Assembly: GCA_964518505.1 (NCBI GenBank)
Contig: CAZFGT010000014.1
Coordinates: 1 to 50,895 of the forward strand
Source of the DNA: DASPUH01 sp964518505
GTDB taxonomy: Bacteria; Chloroflexota; Limnocylindria; Limnocylindrales; CSP1-4
Length of the DNA stretch: 50,895 nt
Direction of reading: 5' to 3'
The translations under genes and the position numbers were made by a program. Shown in pieces: positions 30,376-38,618 of the stretch. The notes under the pieces are model-generated. The model ran no database searches. It was given only the letters and a program-made list of their open reading frames with translations, and was not told where the DNA came from. Each line of letters starts with the position of its first letter. The first letter of the stretch is position 1.

Positions 30376-30939
30376 TTGAACGCGCGCCAGATCATGACCG
30401 CCGACGACGTGCGCCGTGCGCTGGTGCGCATCAGCCACGAGGTCGTGGAGAAGCACGGCGGCCTCCAGGGCCTCGCCCTGGTCGGGGTGCAGCGTCGCGG
30501 CGTCCCCCTCGCCAGGCGCATCGCGGCGGCCATCGAGGCCCACGAAGGCGCCGCGCCGCCCGTCGGCTCACTCGACATCACGTTCTATCGCGACGACCTC
30601 TCGCTCGTGGCGCGGCAGCCGATCGTCAAGGGCACCGAGCTGCCCTTCGACCTCAATGGGTCGACCGTCGTCATCGTGGACGACGTGCTGTTCACGGGTC
30701 GGACCACCCGGGCCGCCCTCGACGCCCTGATGGACCACGGCCGGCCGGCAGCCATCCGGCTGGCCGTGCTCGTGGACCGCGGCCACCGCGAGCTACCCGT
30801 GCGCGCCGATCACGTGGGCAAGAACGTGCCGACATCTCGCGAGGAGGTCATCCGCGTCCACCTGGAGGAGGTCGACGGGGGCGAGGACGGCGTCTTCATC
30901 GAGCGCCTGACCGAGTCGGGGGCGGCTATCGCCTCGTGA
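30376..30939 (+). CDS. pyrR: PyrR bifunctional regulator / uracil phosphoribosyltransferase
   Basis: A 187-residue type I phosphoribosyltransferase. The PRPP loop VVIVDDVLFTGRT is at residues 98-110, and DITFYRDDL near residue 67 and the RGHRELPVRADHVGKN segment are PyrR-specific. It senses UMP/UTP and regulates pyr genes, and usually also has uracil phosphoribosyltransferase activity. The start is TTG 30376, placed by GGAGGAG 3 nt upstream. It is the first gene of a coupled series with pyrB and pyrC. How it would act on this operon is unclear because no attenuator is visible. Confidence 0.94.
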   Translation: MNARQIMTADDVRRALVRISHEVVEKHGGLQGLALVGVQRRGVPLARRIAAAIEAHEGAAPPVGSLDITFYRDDLSLVARQPIVKGTELPFDLNGSTVVIVDDVLFTGRTTRAALDALMDHGRPAAIRLAVLVDRGHRELPVRADHVGKNVPTSREEVIRVHLEEVDGGEDGVFIERLTESGAAIAS

Positions 30940-31895
30940 CCGGCCCGCAACCCTGGCGGCATCGCCACCTGCTCGACGTGGCCCACCTCACGGCGGCCGA
31001 CCTCGACACGGTCATGCGCCGCGCCGACGAGATGGCCGTCATCCTGCGCCACCGCGGTGCGCGCCGGGCGTCGCTCCAGGGGGTCGGCGTCACGATCCTC
31101 TTCTACGAGGCTTCCACCCGCACCCGTGTCTCGTTCGAGGCGGCCGCCAAGCGGCTCGGCGCGGACGTGGTCAACGTGGCCGCCGCCAGCAGCTCGGTGA
31201 CCAAGGGCGAGTCGCTCGTGGACACGGTCCGCACGCTCGAGGCGCTCGGCGCGGACGTCATCGTCATGCGCCACGGGCGGAGCGGCGCCCCGTACCTCGC
31301 CGCGGACGTCTTCGGCGGCAGCGTCGTCAACGCCGGGGACGGCTGGCACGCCCATCCCAGCCAGGCGCTCCTTGACCTGTACACGCTGCGTGCTCACCTG
31401 CCGGGCGGGCGGATCGCTGGCCGCAAGGTGGTCATCCTGGGCGACATCCTCCATTCGCGCGTCGCCCGCTCCAACGTGTGGAGCCTCACGACCGCGGGCG
31501 CCGACCTGTGGGTCTGCGGTCCGGCCACGCTGCTGCCCGGCTTCGAGGCCTGGGCCCGCGCCCTGCCCGCCGACCGTCGCCTGACGGTCACCGCTGACGT
31601 CGACCGGGCCCTCGCCGGCGCCCATGCCGTGATGGCCCTACGCCTCCAGCAGGAGCGCATGACGGCCGGCCTCCTGCCGTCGCTCGCGGAGTACACGGCC
31701 GAATACGGCCTCACCACGGCTCGCCTTCGACGCGCCCGACCCGGCGCCCTCGTCCTGCACCCGGGACCGATGAACGAGGGCGTCGAGATCGCCCCCGACG
31801 TGGCGACCGGACCCACGTCCGTCATCACCGAGCAGGTGGCCAACGGCATCGCCATCCGGATGGCCATCCTGGAGCTCCTGGCGGCGCCGCGGTGA
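30936..31895 (+). CDS. pyrB: Aspartate carbamoyltransferase catalytic subunit
   Basis: A 319-residue ATCase that joins carbamoyl phosphate and aspartate. The carbamoyl phosphate motif STRTR is at residues 60-64 and the aspartate-site HPGPMNEGVEI begins at His275. Length fits a stand-alone catalytic chain; no regulatory pyrI is nearby. GTG 30936 overlaps the pyrR stop (GTGA), and the gene's own stop overlaps the pyrC start in the same way. Confidence 0.97.
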   Translation: MTGPQPWRHRHLLDVAHLTAADLDTVMRRADEMAVILRHRGARRASLQGVGVTILFYEASTRTRVSFEAAAKRLGADVVNVAAASSSVTKGESLVDTVRTLEALGADVIVMRHGRSGAPYLAADVFGGSVVNAGDGWHAHPSQALLDLYTLRAHLPGGRIAGRKVVILGDILHSRVARSNVWSLTTAGADLWVCGPATLLPGFEAWARALPADRRLTVTADVDRALAGAHAVMALRLQQERMTAGLLPSLAEYTAEYGLTTARLRRARPGALVLHPGPMNEGVEIAPDVATGPTSVITEQVANGIAIRMAILELLAAPR

Positions 31896-33325
31896 GCCCG
31901 CGTGCGCCGCGCCCCGGCGAGCCCTGCCGCCACCTGGTGGTCGAGGATGCGCTGCTGGTGGACCCCGCCTCCGGCCACCACGGCCCCGGCACGATCGTGG
32001 TGGAGGACGGCCGCCTCGCCGAGGTGACGTGGGCCACACCCGCCCGAAGCCGGAAGGCACCCGCGGTCGTGGTCATGCCCGGCCTCGTCGACCTCCATGC
32101 CCACCTCCGCGAGCCCGGTGGCGAGGACACCGAGACGATCCTCACCGGCCTGGCAGCGGCGGCCGCGGGCGGCTTCACGACGGTCTGCGCCATGCCCAAC
32201 ACGACCCCGCCGCTCGACGATGCGGCGGCCGTGCGCGACGTCCTCGCGCGCGGGCGCGCCAGCCGCTCCCCCGTCCGCCTCCTGGCCTACGGCACGATCA
32301 CCGCGGGCCGCTCCGGCGAGCGCCTGGCGCCGATGGCCGAGCTGGCCGCCGCCGGGGCCATCGGCTTCAGCGACGACGGCGCCCCGGTCGACGAGGCGGC
32401 CCTCTTCGCCCACGCCCTGGCGTATGCCGGTGGCATCGGGCGACCGCTGGTGGAACACCCGGAGCTGCGCAGCCTGACGCGCGGCGCCGAGGCGCACGAC
32501 GGCCTGGCGGCGACGATCCTGGGCCTTGCCGGCTGGCCCGTCGCGGCCGAGACCGCGGCCGTCGCGCGGGCCCTGGCCCTGCTCGAGGACGTGGCTCGCC
32601 AGGCACCCGCGGGCGCCGCCCCGCGCCTGCACCTGACCCACGTCTCGACCGCCGACGCCCTGGCCCTCATCCGTGCCGCCAAGGCCGCCGGCCTGCCGGT
32701 GACGTGCGACGTGACGCCCCACCACCTGGCCCTCCACGACGGGTGGGTCGGTGGGGACCGCCGGTTCGCCTGGGAGGCGCTCGCGGCGCCCTGGGCCGGC
32801 AAAGCGACGGCCGCCGAGGCGTACGACACGGCCACCCGAGTGAACCCGCCACTGCGCTCCCCGGACCACGCCCTGGCGCTGTGGGCCGGCCTCGTCGATG
32901 GCACGGTCGATGCCATCGCCACCGACCATGCGCCCCATCCCGAGACGGCGAAGCGGGTCGAGTTCGGCGATGCTGCGCCGGGCATCGCCGGCCTGGAGAC
33001 GGCCCTGCCGCTGGTGCTGGCTGGCGTGGCCGCCGGCTTGGCCGACCTCGCCACGGTCGTGCGGGCGCTGACGGCCGGCCCCGTGCGGGCGCTCGGCCTG
33101 ACCGCGCGCGGCGTGCCCGAACCGGGCCTGACCGTCGGCGCCACGGCCGACCTGGTGGTGGTCGACCGCGCGGCACCATGGACCGTGCGGGCCGCGACGT
33201 TGCGGTCGCGCGCCTACGCCACGCCGCTGGAGGGGCGGCGCCTCGAGTCGCGCGTCCTGGCCACGGTCGCCGGCGGCCGGTTCGCCTACCTCGACGAGGA
33301 CTGGGCCGGAGGGACGGACGGATGA
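31892..33325 (+). CDS. pyrC: Dihydroorotase, class I
   Basis: A 477-residue amidohydrolase closing carbamoyl-aspartate to dihydroorotate. The metal motif DLHAHLREPG has His69 and His71. FSDDG near residue 160 carries an Asp where other dihydroorotases have a carboxylated Lys, typical of the bacterial class I form that often partners PyrB. ATDHAPH at about Asp345 supplies the catalytic Asp. GTG 31892 overlaps the pyrB stop (GTGA). Its stop overlaps the following thioesterase start (ATGA). Confidence 0.96.
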   Translation: MSPRAPRPGEPCRHLVVEDALLVDPASGHHGPGTIVVEDGRLAEVTWATPARSRKAPAVVVMPGLVDLHAHLREPGGEDTETILTGLAAAAAGGFTTVCAMPNTTPPLDDAAAVRDVLARGRASRSPVRLLAYGTITAGRSGERLAPMAELAAAGAIGFSDDGAPVDEAALFAHALAYAGGIGRPLVEHPELRSLTRGAEAHDGLAATILGLAGWPVAAETAAVARALALLEDVARQAPAGAAPRLHLTHVSTADALALIRAAKAAGLPVTCDVTPHHLALHDGWVGGDRRFAWEALAAPWAGKATAAEAYDTATRVNPPLRSPDHALALWAGLVDGTVDAIATDHAPHPETAKRVEFGDAAPGIAGLETALPLVLAGVAAGLADLATVVRALTAGPVRALGLTARGVPEPGLTVGATADLVVVDRAAPWTVRAATLRSRAYATPLEGRRLESRVLATVAGGRFAYLDEDWAGGTDG

Positions 33326-33741
33326 GCGACATCGACCCTGCGGAGATGCTGGACCTGGAGCACGGCAGTGCCTTCGTCACGGCGGCCGGCCTGCACCTGA
33401 CGCACGTCGCGGCGGACCGCGTGGAGGGCTTCATCGACCTGGGGCCGGAACATCACCAGCCGTATGGCATCGTCCACGGCGGCGTCTATGCGTCGGCCGT
33501 GGAGACATCCGCCAGCATCGGTGCCACCGTCGCCGCGCTGGCCCGCGGCCAGATCGCCGTCGGCGTCCACAACAGCACCGACTTCATCCGGTCCATGACG
33601 ACCGGCCGCGTCTCGGTGACCGCTACGCCCGTCCAGCAGGGCCGCACCCAGCAGCTCTGGGAAGTGACCATCACCGACGACCAGGGCCGTCTCGTGGCCC
33701 GCGGCTCGTTGCGCCTCCAGAACGTGGACCGCCGCGCCTGA
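33322..33741 (+). CDS. PaaI-type hotdog-fold thioesterase
   Basis: A 139-residue hotdog protein. The conserved HHQPYGIVHGGVYASAVETSAS segment carries the PaaI signature HGG with a following Glu, and QGRTQQLWEVTITDDQGRLVARG is the typical central sheet. Members hydrolyse acyl- or aryl-CoA thioesters. The ATG overlaps the pyrC stop (ATGA), so it is translated with the pyrimidine genes, though no metabolic link is evident. Confidence 0.9.
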   Translation: MSDIDPAEMLDLEHGSAFVTAAGLHLTHVAADRVEGFIDLGPEHHQPYGIVHGGVYASAVETSASIGATVAALARGQIAVGVHNSTDFIRSMTTGRVSVTATPVQQGRTQQLWEVTITDDQGRLVARGSLRLQNVDRRA

Positions 33742-33990
33742 CCGGATCGCGGCCCTTCGCCGCCGCCGTTCCACCACCGCGATACCAGAGAGACTGGTGC
33801 TAGGTGACTGGATCGGCTCTGGTGACCAGACGGCTGTCGCCCGCCACGATCGCGGGACCGGCCAGGTTCGCTCGTCGGGCGATCGGACAGGCCTGTGAGG
33901 CACATACCACCAACGTGGTTGGTGCGCGAGGTTGGCTGAGCTGACGTGCGTGCCGACCCGCCAGCCCTGGCGCGGCTAGCATGGACGCGC
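33742..33990. other. 249-nt gap in the pyr gene series
   Basis: No gene is recognised. It holds a perfect inverted repeat CACCAAC-GTG-GTTGGTG at 33908-33924, which could be an operator or weak terminator, and a TAGCAT box just before the next gene. The upstream pyrRBC-thioesterase block may therefore be a separate transcript from the pyrKDE block. Confidence 0.5.
33977..33982 (+). promoter_or_regulatory. Candidate leaderless -10 box
   Basis: TAGCAT is followed by 8 nt and ATG 33991, again without a Shine-Dalgarno sequence. It suggests a second promoter within the pyr region. Confidence 0.45.
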
Positions 33991-34380
33991 ATGACCGACT
34001 CGCCTCCCGACGCCGCGGCATCCCCGCCCCCCCAACCCGCCCCGACCGCCCCGCCGACCCCGCCGGCGTCGCCGCTCTACAAGGGCGAGCCGCTGGAGGC
34101 CGATCGCGGGCCGGGGCTGGGCTGCTTCTGGACGCAGGCCGTCGTACTGGTGGTCGTGCTGTTGCTGATCCCCTTGGGCGTGAACGCCCATTGGCCCATC
34201 TGGGCCACCGGCCTGCTGCTGACCCTCGCCTTGATCCTGGTCCTGTTCGTCAGCCTCACGGTCATCTTCCTGCTGCGGCTGGTGTCGGCCGACCGCCGCA
34301 CGCGCCGGCGCCCGTTACGGTCCGGCGCACGACCGACGGTGGGCCAGCTGGAGGACCACGAGGAGGGCATGCGACAATGA
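33991..34380 (+). CDS. Uncharacterised two-span membrane protein
   Basis: A 129-residue protein with a Pro/Ala-rich N-terminal tail (to about residue 28), the motif YKGEPLEADRGPGLGCFW, two adjacent hydrophobic helices (about 49-66 and 71-96) and a basic, then acidic, C-terminus. No family recognised. It lies between pyrC-thioesterase and pyrK and is probably cotranscribed with the genes after it. Confidence 0.65.
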   Translation: MTDSPPDAAASPPPQPAPTAPPTPPASPLYKGEPLEADRGPGLGCFWTQAVVLVVVLLLIPLGVNAHWPIWATGLLLTLALILVLFVSLTVIFLLRLVSADRRTRRRPLRSGARPTVGQLEDHEEGMRQ

Positions 34381-34445
34381 CCGCGCCGCGACATCCGGCC
34401 CGTCCCGCCTGACGCCCGGCTCGACCGCCAGGAGACACCCAGCTC

Positions 34446-34772
34446 GTGCCCGTCCTCGCCACGTTCTTCTCCGTCCGTCGCGGCCGTGATGCCTTCTTCA
34501 AGTTCTTCATGCGCGAGGTCTTCCCCCGCCAGGTCCGCGACTACGAGGCCAAGTTCGGCATCAAGTTCCTGGGCTGGTACAACGTGGCCTACGGCTGGGA
34601 CTTCGACAACGTGATCCTGCTCGACGTGCCCGACTACGCCACCATCGATCGGCTGGAGGCGGACGAGAGCACACGCGCCCTCGGCCATCGGGCCGGCGAG
34701 TGGATGTTCGAGCGCCACCATTCCATGTTCCTGCGCGAGCGCATGGGCAGCGACCTCGAATACCACCCCTAG
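34446..34772 (+). CDS. Uncharacterised 108-residue protein
   Basis: A soluble-looking protein starting at GTG 34446 behind AGGAGA (34430-34435). It is rich in aromatic residues, with the segments RDAFFKFFMREVFPRQV and WYNVAYGWDFDNVILLDVPDY. The alternation of helices and strands suggests a ferredoxin-like alpha/beta barrel, but I cannot name a family. It is 10 nt upstream of the acidic duplicated protein gene. Confidence 0.7.
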   Translation: MPVLATFFSVRRGRDAFFKFFMREVFPRQVRDYEAKFGIKFLGWYNVAYGWDFDNVILLDVPDYATIDRLEADESTRALGHRAGEWMFERHHSMFLRERMGSDLEYHP

Positions 34773-34782
34773 GAGGCGATCG

Positions 34783-35637
34783 ATGAGCAGCAACGCCGAC
34801 CTGCTTGGCGAGATCGCCGAACAGGCCAACCTGGAGCGGACGTCCTTCATGGTCGATGCCGCCCACCAGCTGGATGACTTCCTCAAGCGCAATGCCGCCC
34901 GCATCCGCGAGCTGGGCGGCCTTGTCCTGATCGACGAGGACCCCGACTACCTCTCACTGGCCCCTGACGGCAGCTTCCGGTCGCGCACGCGCTACCAGGA
35001 CCGCGCCACCGGCGAGTGGGTCTCCGAGACCGAGGTCGTGGAGTCGGCCTCCGAGCTCGTCGAGCTGTACAACCCGGCCGAGGTCTACGCCGCGTTCGCC
35101 GAGGCGGCCCGCGAGGCCGCCGGGCTGCCGGACCAGCCCACCGGGGCCGGTGAGGTCGACGGCGCGGCGGGCGTCAGCGTGAGCGACCGCAGCGGCCCGT
35201 ACGCCGATGCCGGTGACTCGTGGGCGGCGACCCGCGCCGGGGCCGCGGAGCCGGACGACAAGGCGTCGGCGGCGCGCTACATCTACGACCTCGCCCTGAC
35301 CTTCCAGGAGCGCAGCCAACAGTCCGAGGCGGCCCTGCTGGAGCAGTTCCAGGACGCCATCGGGCCGCACACCCACTGGATCGGCGACACGGTCATCGTC
35401 GACGATGACGACGAGCGCCTGCGCCTGGACCGGGACGGCATCTTCCGCGGCCAGGTGGTGCCGGAGGACGGCGACGGCAAGTGGCGCCGCCTGGACACGC
35501 CCGACGAACTGGTCCAGTTCTACGACCCGACCGACGTCTTCGGCGACCTGGCGGACAGCCTCGCCGACGTCTATCCCGACGTCGCGCCCGATGAGGACGA
35601 GACGGACGACGAGGGCGACGACGCCGCCCACGACTGA
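34783..35637 (+). CDS. Acidic uncharacterised protein with internal duplication
   Basis: A 284-residue, strongly acidic, signal-less protein starting at ATG 34783 behind AGGAGG. Residues about 22-114 and 166-264 align as two copies of one module: a helix, then a strand pair containing L-x-L-DxDG-x-FR (LAPDGSFRSR and LDRDGIFRGQ), then W, then S/DELV-E/Q-x-Y-N/D-P (ASELVELYNPAEVY and PDELVQFYDPTDVF). A polar linker joins them and the last 20 residues are nearly all Asp/Glu. No family recognised. Confidence 0.7.
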   Translation: MSSNADLLGEIAEQANLERTSFMVDAAHQLDDFLKRNAARIRELGGLVLIDEDPDYLSLAPDGSFRSRTRYQDRATGEWVSETEVVESASELVELYNPAEVYAAFAEAAREAAGLPDQPTGAGEVDGAAGVSVSDRSGPYADAGDSWAATRAGAAEPDDKASAARYIYDLALTFQERSQQSEAALLEQFQDAIGPHTHWIGDTVIVDDDDERLRLDRDGIFRGQVVPEDGDGKWRRLDTPDELVQFYDPTDVFGDLADSLADVYPDVAPDEDETDDEGDDAAHD

Positions 35638-35661
35638 CCCCGCCGCGAGCGGTCGACCGTG

Positions 35662-36528
35662 ATGCGGCTGGCAGGGGCCGAGCTTGTCGAGAGTCGCCTG
35701 ATCCTGCCGGACCAATGGCTCCAGACCTACGCCGCGCCGTGGCTCACGGCGGCCGGCGTGCGGGCCGGCCAGTTCGTGCACGTCCGCACGCCCGACTACT
35801 CGGGCCTCGTCCTGCGCCGCCCCTTGAGCATCAACACGATCGACCGCGCCAGCGGCCACATGACGATCCACTTCCGGATCACCGGCAAGGGCACGGAATG
35901 GCTCGCCCGGGCGCGGCCGGGTGAGGTGATCGACATGCTGGGCCCGCTGGGTCGCCCGTTCGAGGTCGATCCGCGCACGCGCCATGTGCTGCTGGTGGCC
36001 GGTGGGCTGGGCATGGCCGGCGTGCGCTCCCTCGCCGACGAGGCCCTCGAGGCCGGCCGCCAGGTGACGCTGCTCTTCGGGGCGCGCGGCGCGGCGGAGG
36101 TCTACCCCTCGTCGCTCCTGCCGCCGGAGGTCGAGTACGTCGTGGCGACCGACGACGGGTCGCTCGGCCAGCCCGGTCGCGTCACCGACCTGCTGCCGGA
36201 GTACGAGGCATGGGCCGACCAGGCGTTCGCCTGCGGGCCCTGGCCCATGCTCTCCGCCCTCGCCCAGCTCGCCACCGGGCGCGACGCGCGGCTGGGCGTG
36301 GCACGCCTTGGTCGGCGGCGCGGGCAGCGCAGCGCAGCCGCCGCACGCGGTACGGCCGCCGCTCGCCGGCGGGCCTGGCTGCAGGTGTCGCTCGAGCAGA
36401 ACATGGGCTGCGCCGTGGGGGCCTGCCTGGGTTGCGTCGTCTTCGGCGTCGACGGTCCGCAGCGGGTCTGTCGGGAAGGCCCGGTCTTTGCCGCCGACGA
36501 GATCGTCTGGGAAGGCGCCTCGGTATGA
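35662..36528 (+). CDS. pyrK: Dihydroorotate dehydrogenase B electron-transfer subunit
   Basis: A 288-residue FAD/[2Fe-2S] protein passing electrons from the PyrD flavin to NAD. The FAD motif RRPLSIN is near residue 55, the NAD-site LLVAGGLGMAGVRSL near residue 112, and the cluster ligands are Cys250, Cys255, Cys258 and Cys270 in MGCAVGACLGCVV and RVC. An Arg/Ala-rich stretch at residues about 205-240, just before the cluster, is unlike usual PyrK sequences. GTG 35659 is one codon upstream as an alternative start. The stop overlaps the pyrD start (ATGA). Confidence 0.92.
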   Translation: MRLAGAELVESRLILPDQWLQTYAAPWLTAAGVRAGQFVHVRTPDYSGLVLRRPLSINTIDRASGHMTIHFRITGKGTEWLARARPGEVIDMLGPLGRPFEVDPRTRHVLLVAGGLGMAGVRSLADEALEAGRQVTLLFGARGAAEVYPSSLLPPEVEYVVATDDGSLGQPGRVTDLLPEYEAWADQAFACGPWPMLSALAQLATGRDARLGVARLGRRRGQRSAAAARGTAAARRRAWLQVSLEQNMGCAVGACLGCVVFGVDGPQRVCREGPVFAADEIVWEGASV

Positions 36529-37685
36529 AGCCCCGCCGGCGCGTGGTGCCCTCGCGCGCCCGGGCGGTCGAGCCGTACCCGACACCGCGGCGTCGCTCGG
36601 CCCTGGGAGCCGCCCCGCGTCCTGCGACGCCGAGTGCCCGCCCGACGGGTCCCGCCGCCGCAGCCTCGGGACGGCCGGCCCTGTCCGTCGACGCCGTCGA
36701 CCTGACCGTCGACCTCGCGCCCGGGCGCCCGGACGGCTTGCACCTGCGCAACCCGATCCTGGTCGCCAGCGGCACCTTCGGCTACGGGATCGAGTACGGC
36801 GACGTGGTCGACGTGCAGGGCCTTGGGGCGATCTGCTGCAAGGGCACCACCCTCAAGCCGCGCGTCGGCAACCAGCCGCCGCGGGTGACCGAGACGCCCG
36901 CCGGCATGCTCAATTCGATCGGCCTGCAGAACCCCGGTGTGGAGGCCGTCATCGACAAGTACGCCGCCCTGTGGGCCACCTGGCAGGTGCCGGTCATCGT
37001 CAACGTGGCCGGCGAATCGATCGAGGACTACGTCGGCGTGGTGCGCCGCCTGGACGGCGTACCCGGGGTGGCGGGCATCGAGCTGAACATCAGCTGTCCC
37101 AACGTGGGCAAGGGCGGCCTCCAGTTCGCCGTCGACCGCGAGGCCGCCGGCGCAGTCACGGCCGCCGTGCGCCGCGCCACCGACCTGCCCCTGATGGTCA
37201 AGCTCTCGCCCAACGTGGCCGACGTGCGGGCCATCGCCCAGGCCATCGAGGCGGCCGGCGCGGACGCCATCAGCGCCATCAATACGCTGTCGGGCATGGC
37301 CATCGATCGGGCCCGCCGCCGGCCGCTGCTGGGCAACACGTACGGAGGCCTCTCCGGGCCGGCCATCAAGCCGGTGGCGCTGCGGGTCGTCTACGAGGTG
37401 GCCCAGGTCGTGCGTATCCCGGTCGTGGCCATCGGCGGGGTGGCCGCGCTGGACGACGTGCTGGACTTCCTGTTCGCCGGCGCCAGCGCCGTGCAGGTCG
37501 GCACGGCCATCTTCGCCGACCCCGGGCTGCCCCTGCGCCTCGTCGATGAGCTGGCGGTCTGGTGCGCGGCGCAGGGGATGAGCAGCCACCGCGAGATCAT
37601 CGGGGCGGCCCTGCCGGCCGGGGCTCGCAAGGGCGTCCACGGCAAGGACCGGCCCAGCGTCAAGGGCGTGGAGTACCGGCCGTGA
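36525..37685 (+). CDS. pyrD: Dihydroorotate dehydrogenase, class 1B catalytic subunit
   Basis: A 386-residue FMN enzyme oxidising dihydroorotate to orotate. Catalytic Cys191 in NISCPNVGKGG marks class 1 (class 2 has Ser), and the adjacent pyrK marks subtype 1B. NPILVASGTFGYG and LSGPAIKPVALR are family motifs. About 50 residues of Arg/Pro/Ala-rich sequence precede the usual start; the ATGA overlap with pyrK supports the long form, although a downstream start cannot be excluded. Its stop overlaps pyrE by 4 nt. Confidence 0.95.
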   Translation: MKPRRRVVPSRARAVEPYPTPRRRSALGAAPRPATPSARPTGPAAAASGRPALSVDAVDLTVDLAPGRPDGLHLRNPILVASGTFGYGIEYGDVVDVQGLGAICCKGTTLKPRVGNQPPRVTETPAGMLNSIGLQNPGVEAVIDKYAALWATWQVPVIVNVAGESIEDYVGVVRRLDGVPGVAGIELNISCPNVGKGGLQFAVDREAAGAVTAAVRRATDLPLMVKLSPNVADVRAIAQAIEAAGADAISAINTLSGMAIDRARRRPLLGNTYGGLSGPAIKPVALRVVYEVAQVVRIPVVAIGGVAALDDVLDFLFAGASAVQVGTAIFADPGLPLRLVDELAVWCAAQGMSSHREIIGAALPAGARKGVHGKDRPSVKGVEYRP

Positions 37686-38317
37686 CCGCGGCCGACTCGG
37701 GTCGCGTGGAGGCGCTCTTCCGCTCGTCCGGCGCACTGCGCGAGGGACACTTCCAGCTGAAGAGCGGGCGGCACGGGACGAGCTACCTGGAGAAGTTCCA
37801 GGTCCTGCAGCATCCGGCCGCGGTCAGCGAGCTGTGCGCCATGGTCGCCGCCACCGTCGCGGACGACGAAGGCCGCCCGACGGTCGACGTCGTGGTGGGC
37901 CCTACGACCGGCGGCGTGATCCTCGCCTTCGAGACGGCGCGGCAGCTCGGCCTGCCCGGCTTCTTCGCCGAGGAGGTGCGCGACGCGCACGGAGGCACCC
38001 ACCGGGCCTTCCGCCGCGGGTTCCGCCTCCTGCCCGGCCAGCGCGTGCTGCTGGTCGACGACATCCTGACCACGGGTGGATCCCTCCTGGCGATGCTGCC
38101 GCCGATCGAGGCGGCCGGCGCGGAGCTGACGCGTGCGGTCGTGCTGGTGGATCGGGCCGGCGGCACGACATCGGTCACCTCGGCCGCCAGCGGGCGCTCC
38201 TACCCGGTGACGGCGCTGTGGGTCCTTGACCTGCCGACCTACGAGCCGGGCACGCCGACCTGCCCGGCCTGTGCCGCCGGCCTGCCCGTGGAGGCGCCCG
38301 GTTCGAGCGGGCTCTGA
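37682..38317 (+). CDS. pyrE: Orotate phosphoribosyltransferase
   Basis: A 211-residue type I PRTase converting orotate and PRPP to OMP. Motifs are GHFQLKSGRHGTSYLEKF, VVGPTTGGVILAFETARQL and the PRPP loop RVLLVDDILTTGG at about 120-133. A C-terminal CPAC-containing tail (TPTCPACAAG) is a small extra feature that could bind metal. GTG 37682 overlaps the pyrD stop (GTGA). It is the last gene of the series; pyrF and carAB are not found. Confidence 0.95.
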   Translation: MTAADSGRVEALFRSSGALREGHFQLKSGRHGTSYLEKFQVLQHPAAVSELCAMVAATVADDEGRPTVDVVVGPTTGGVILAFETARQLGLPGFFAEEVRDAHGGTHRAFRRGFRLLPGQRVLLVDDILTTGGSLLAMLPPIEAAGAELTRAVVLVDRAGGTTSVTSAASGRSYPVTALWVLDLPTYEPGTPTCPACAAGLPVEAPGSSGL

Positions 38318-38618
38318 AGCGCAGGGCGATCCGAGGAGCCCACCGCGTCCGTCGGCCGTAGGTGGTCATATCTGACCCGGGGGCACGTGAGGGCGATCCT
38401 GGCGGCGATCCTCGAGGAGCACCCGACGGGGCGGACGCATCTGTGAGCGTGACCCTCGGCTGGATCCGGGTCACAGGGTGCCGCTCGGGCGGCAGGTCGC
38501 GTCATGACCTGCCCTAACGTGCCCCGGAATCACGACTGACCACATCGACGGCCGGCCGGCAGGCCGGACCGCTCGCCCTCGCCGGTATCGGCCGTGGAGC
38601 GGGCAGCGCCCCCGTCGG
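38318..38618. other. 301-nt gap between convergent pyrE and a lipoprotein gene
   Basis: No gene seen. An inverted repeat GTGACCC / GGGTCAC (38449-38455 with 38468-38474, 12-nt loop) might terminate transcription but has no T tract. Confidence 0.4.

Noticed and set aside
38449..38474. Inverted repeat as terminator of the pyr operon
   Set aside because: 7-bp arms with a 12-nt loop and no T tract; not strong enough to list as a terminator.
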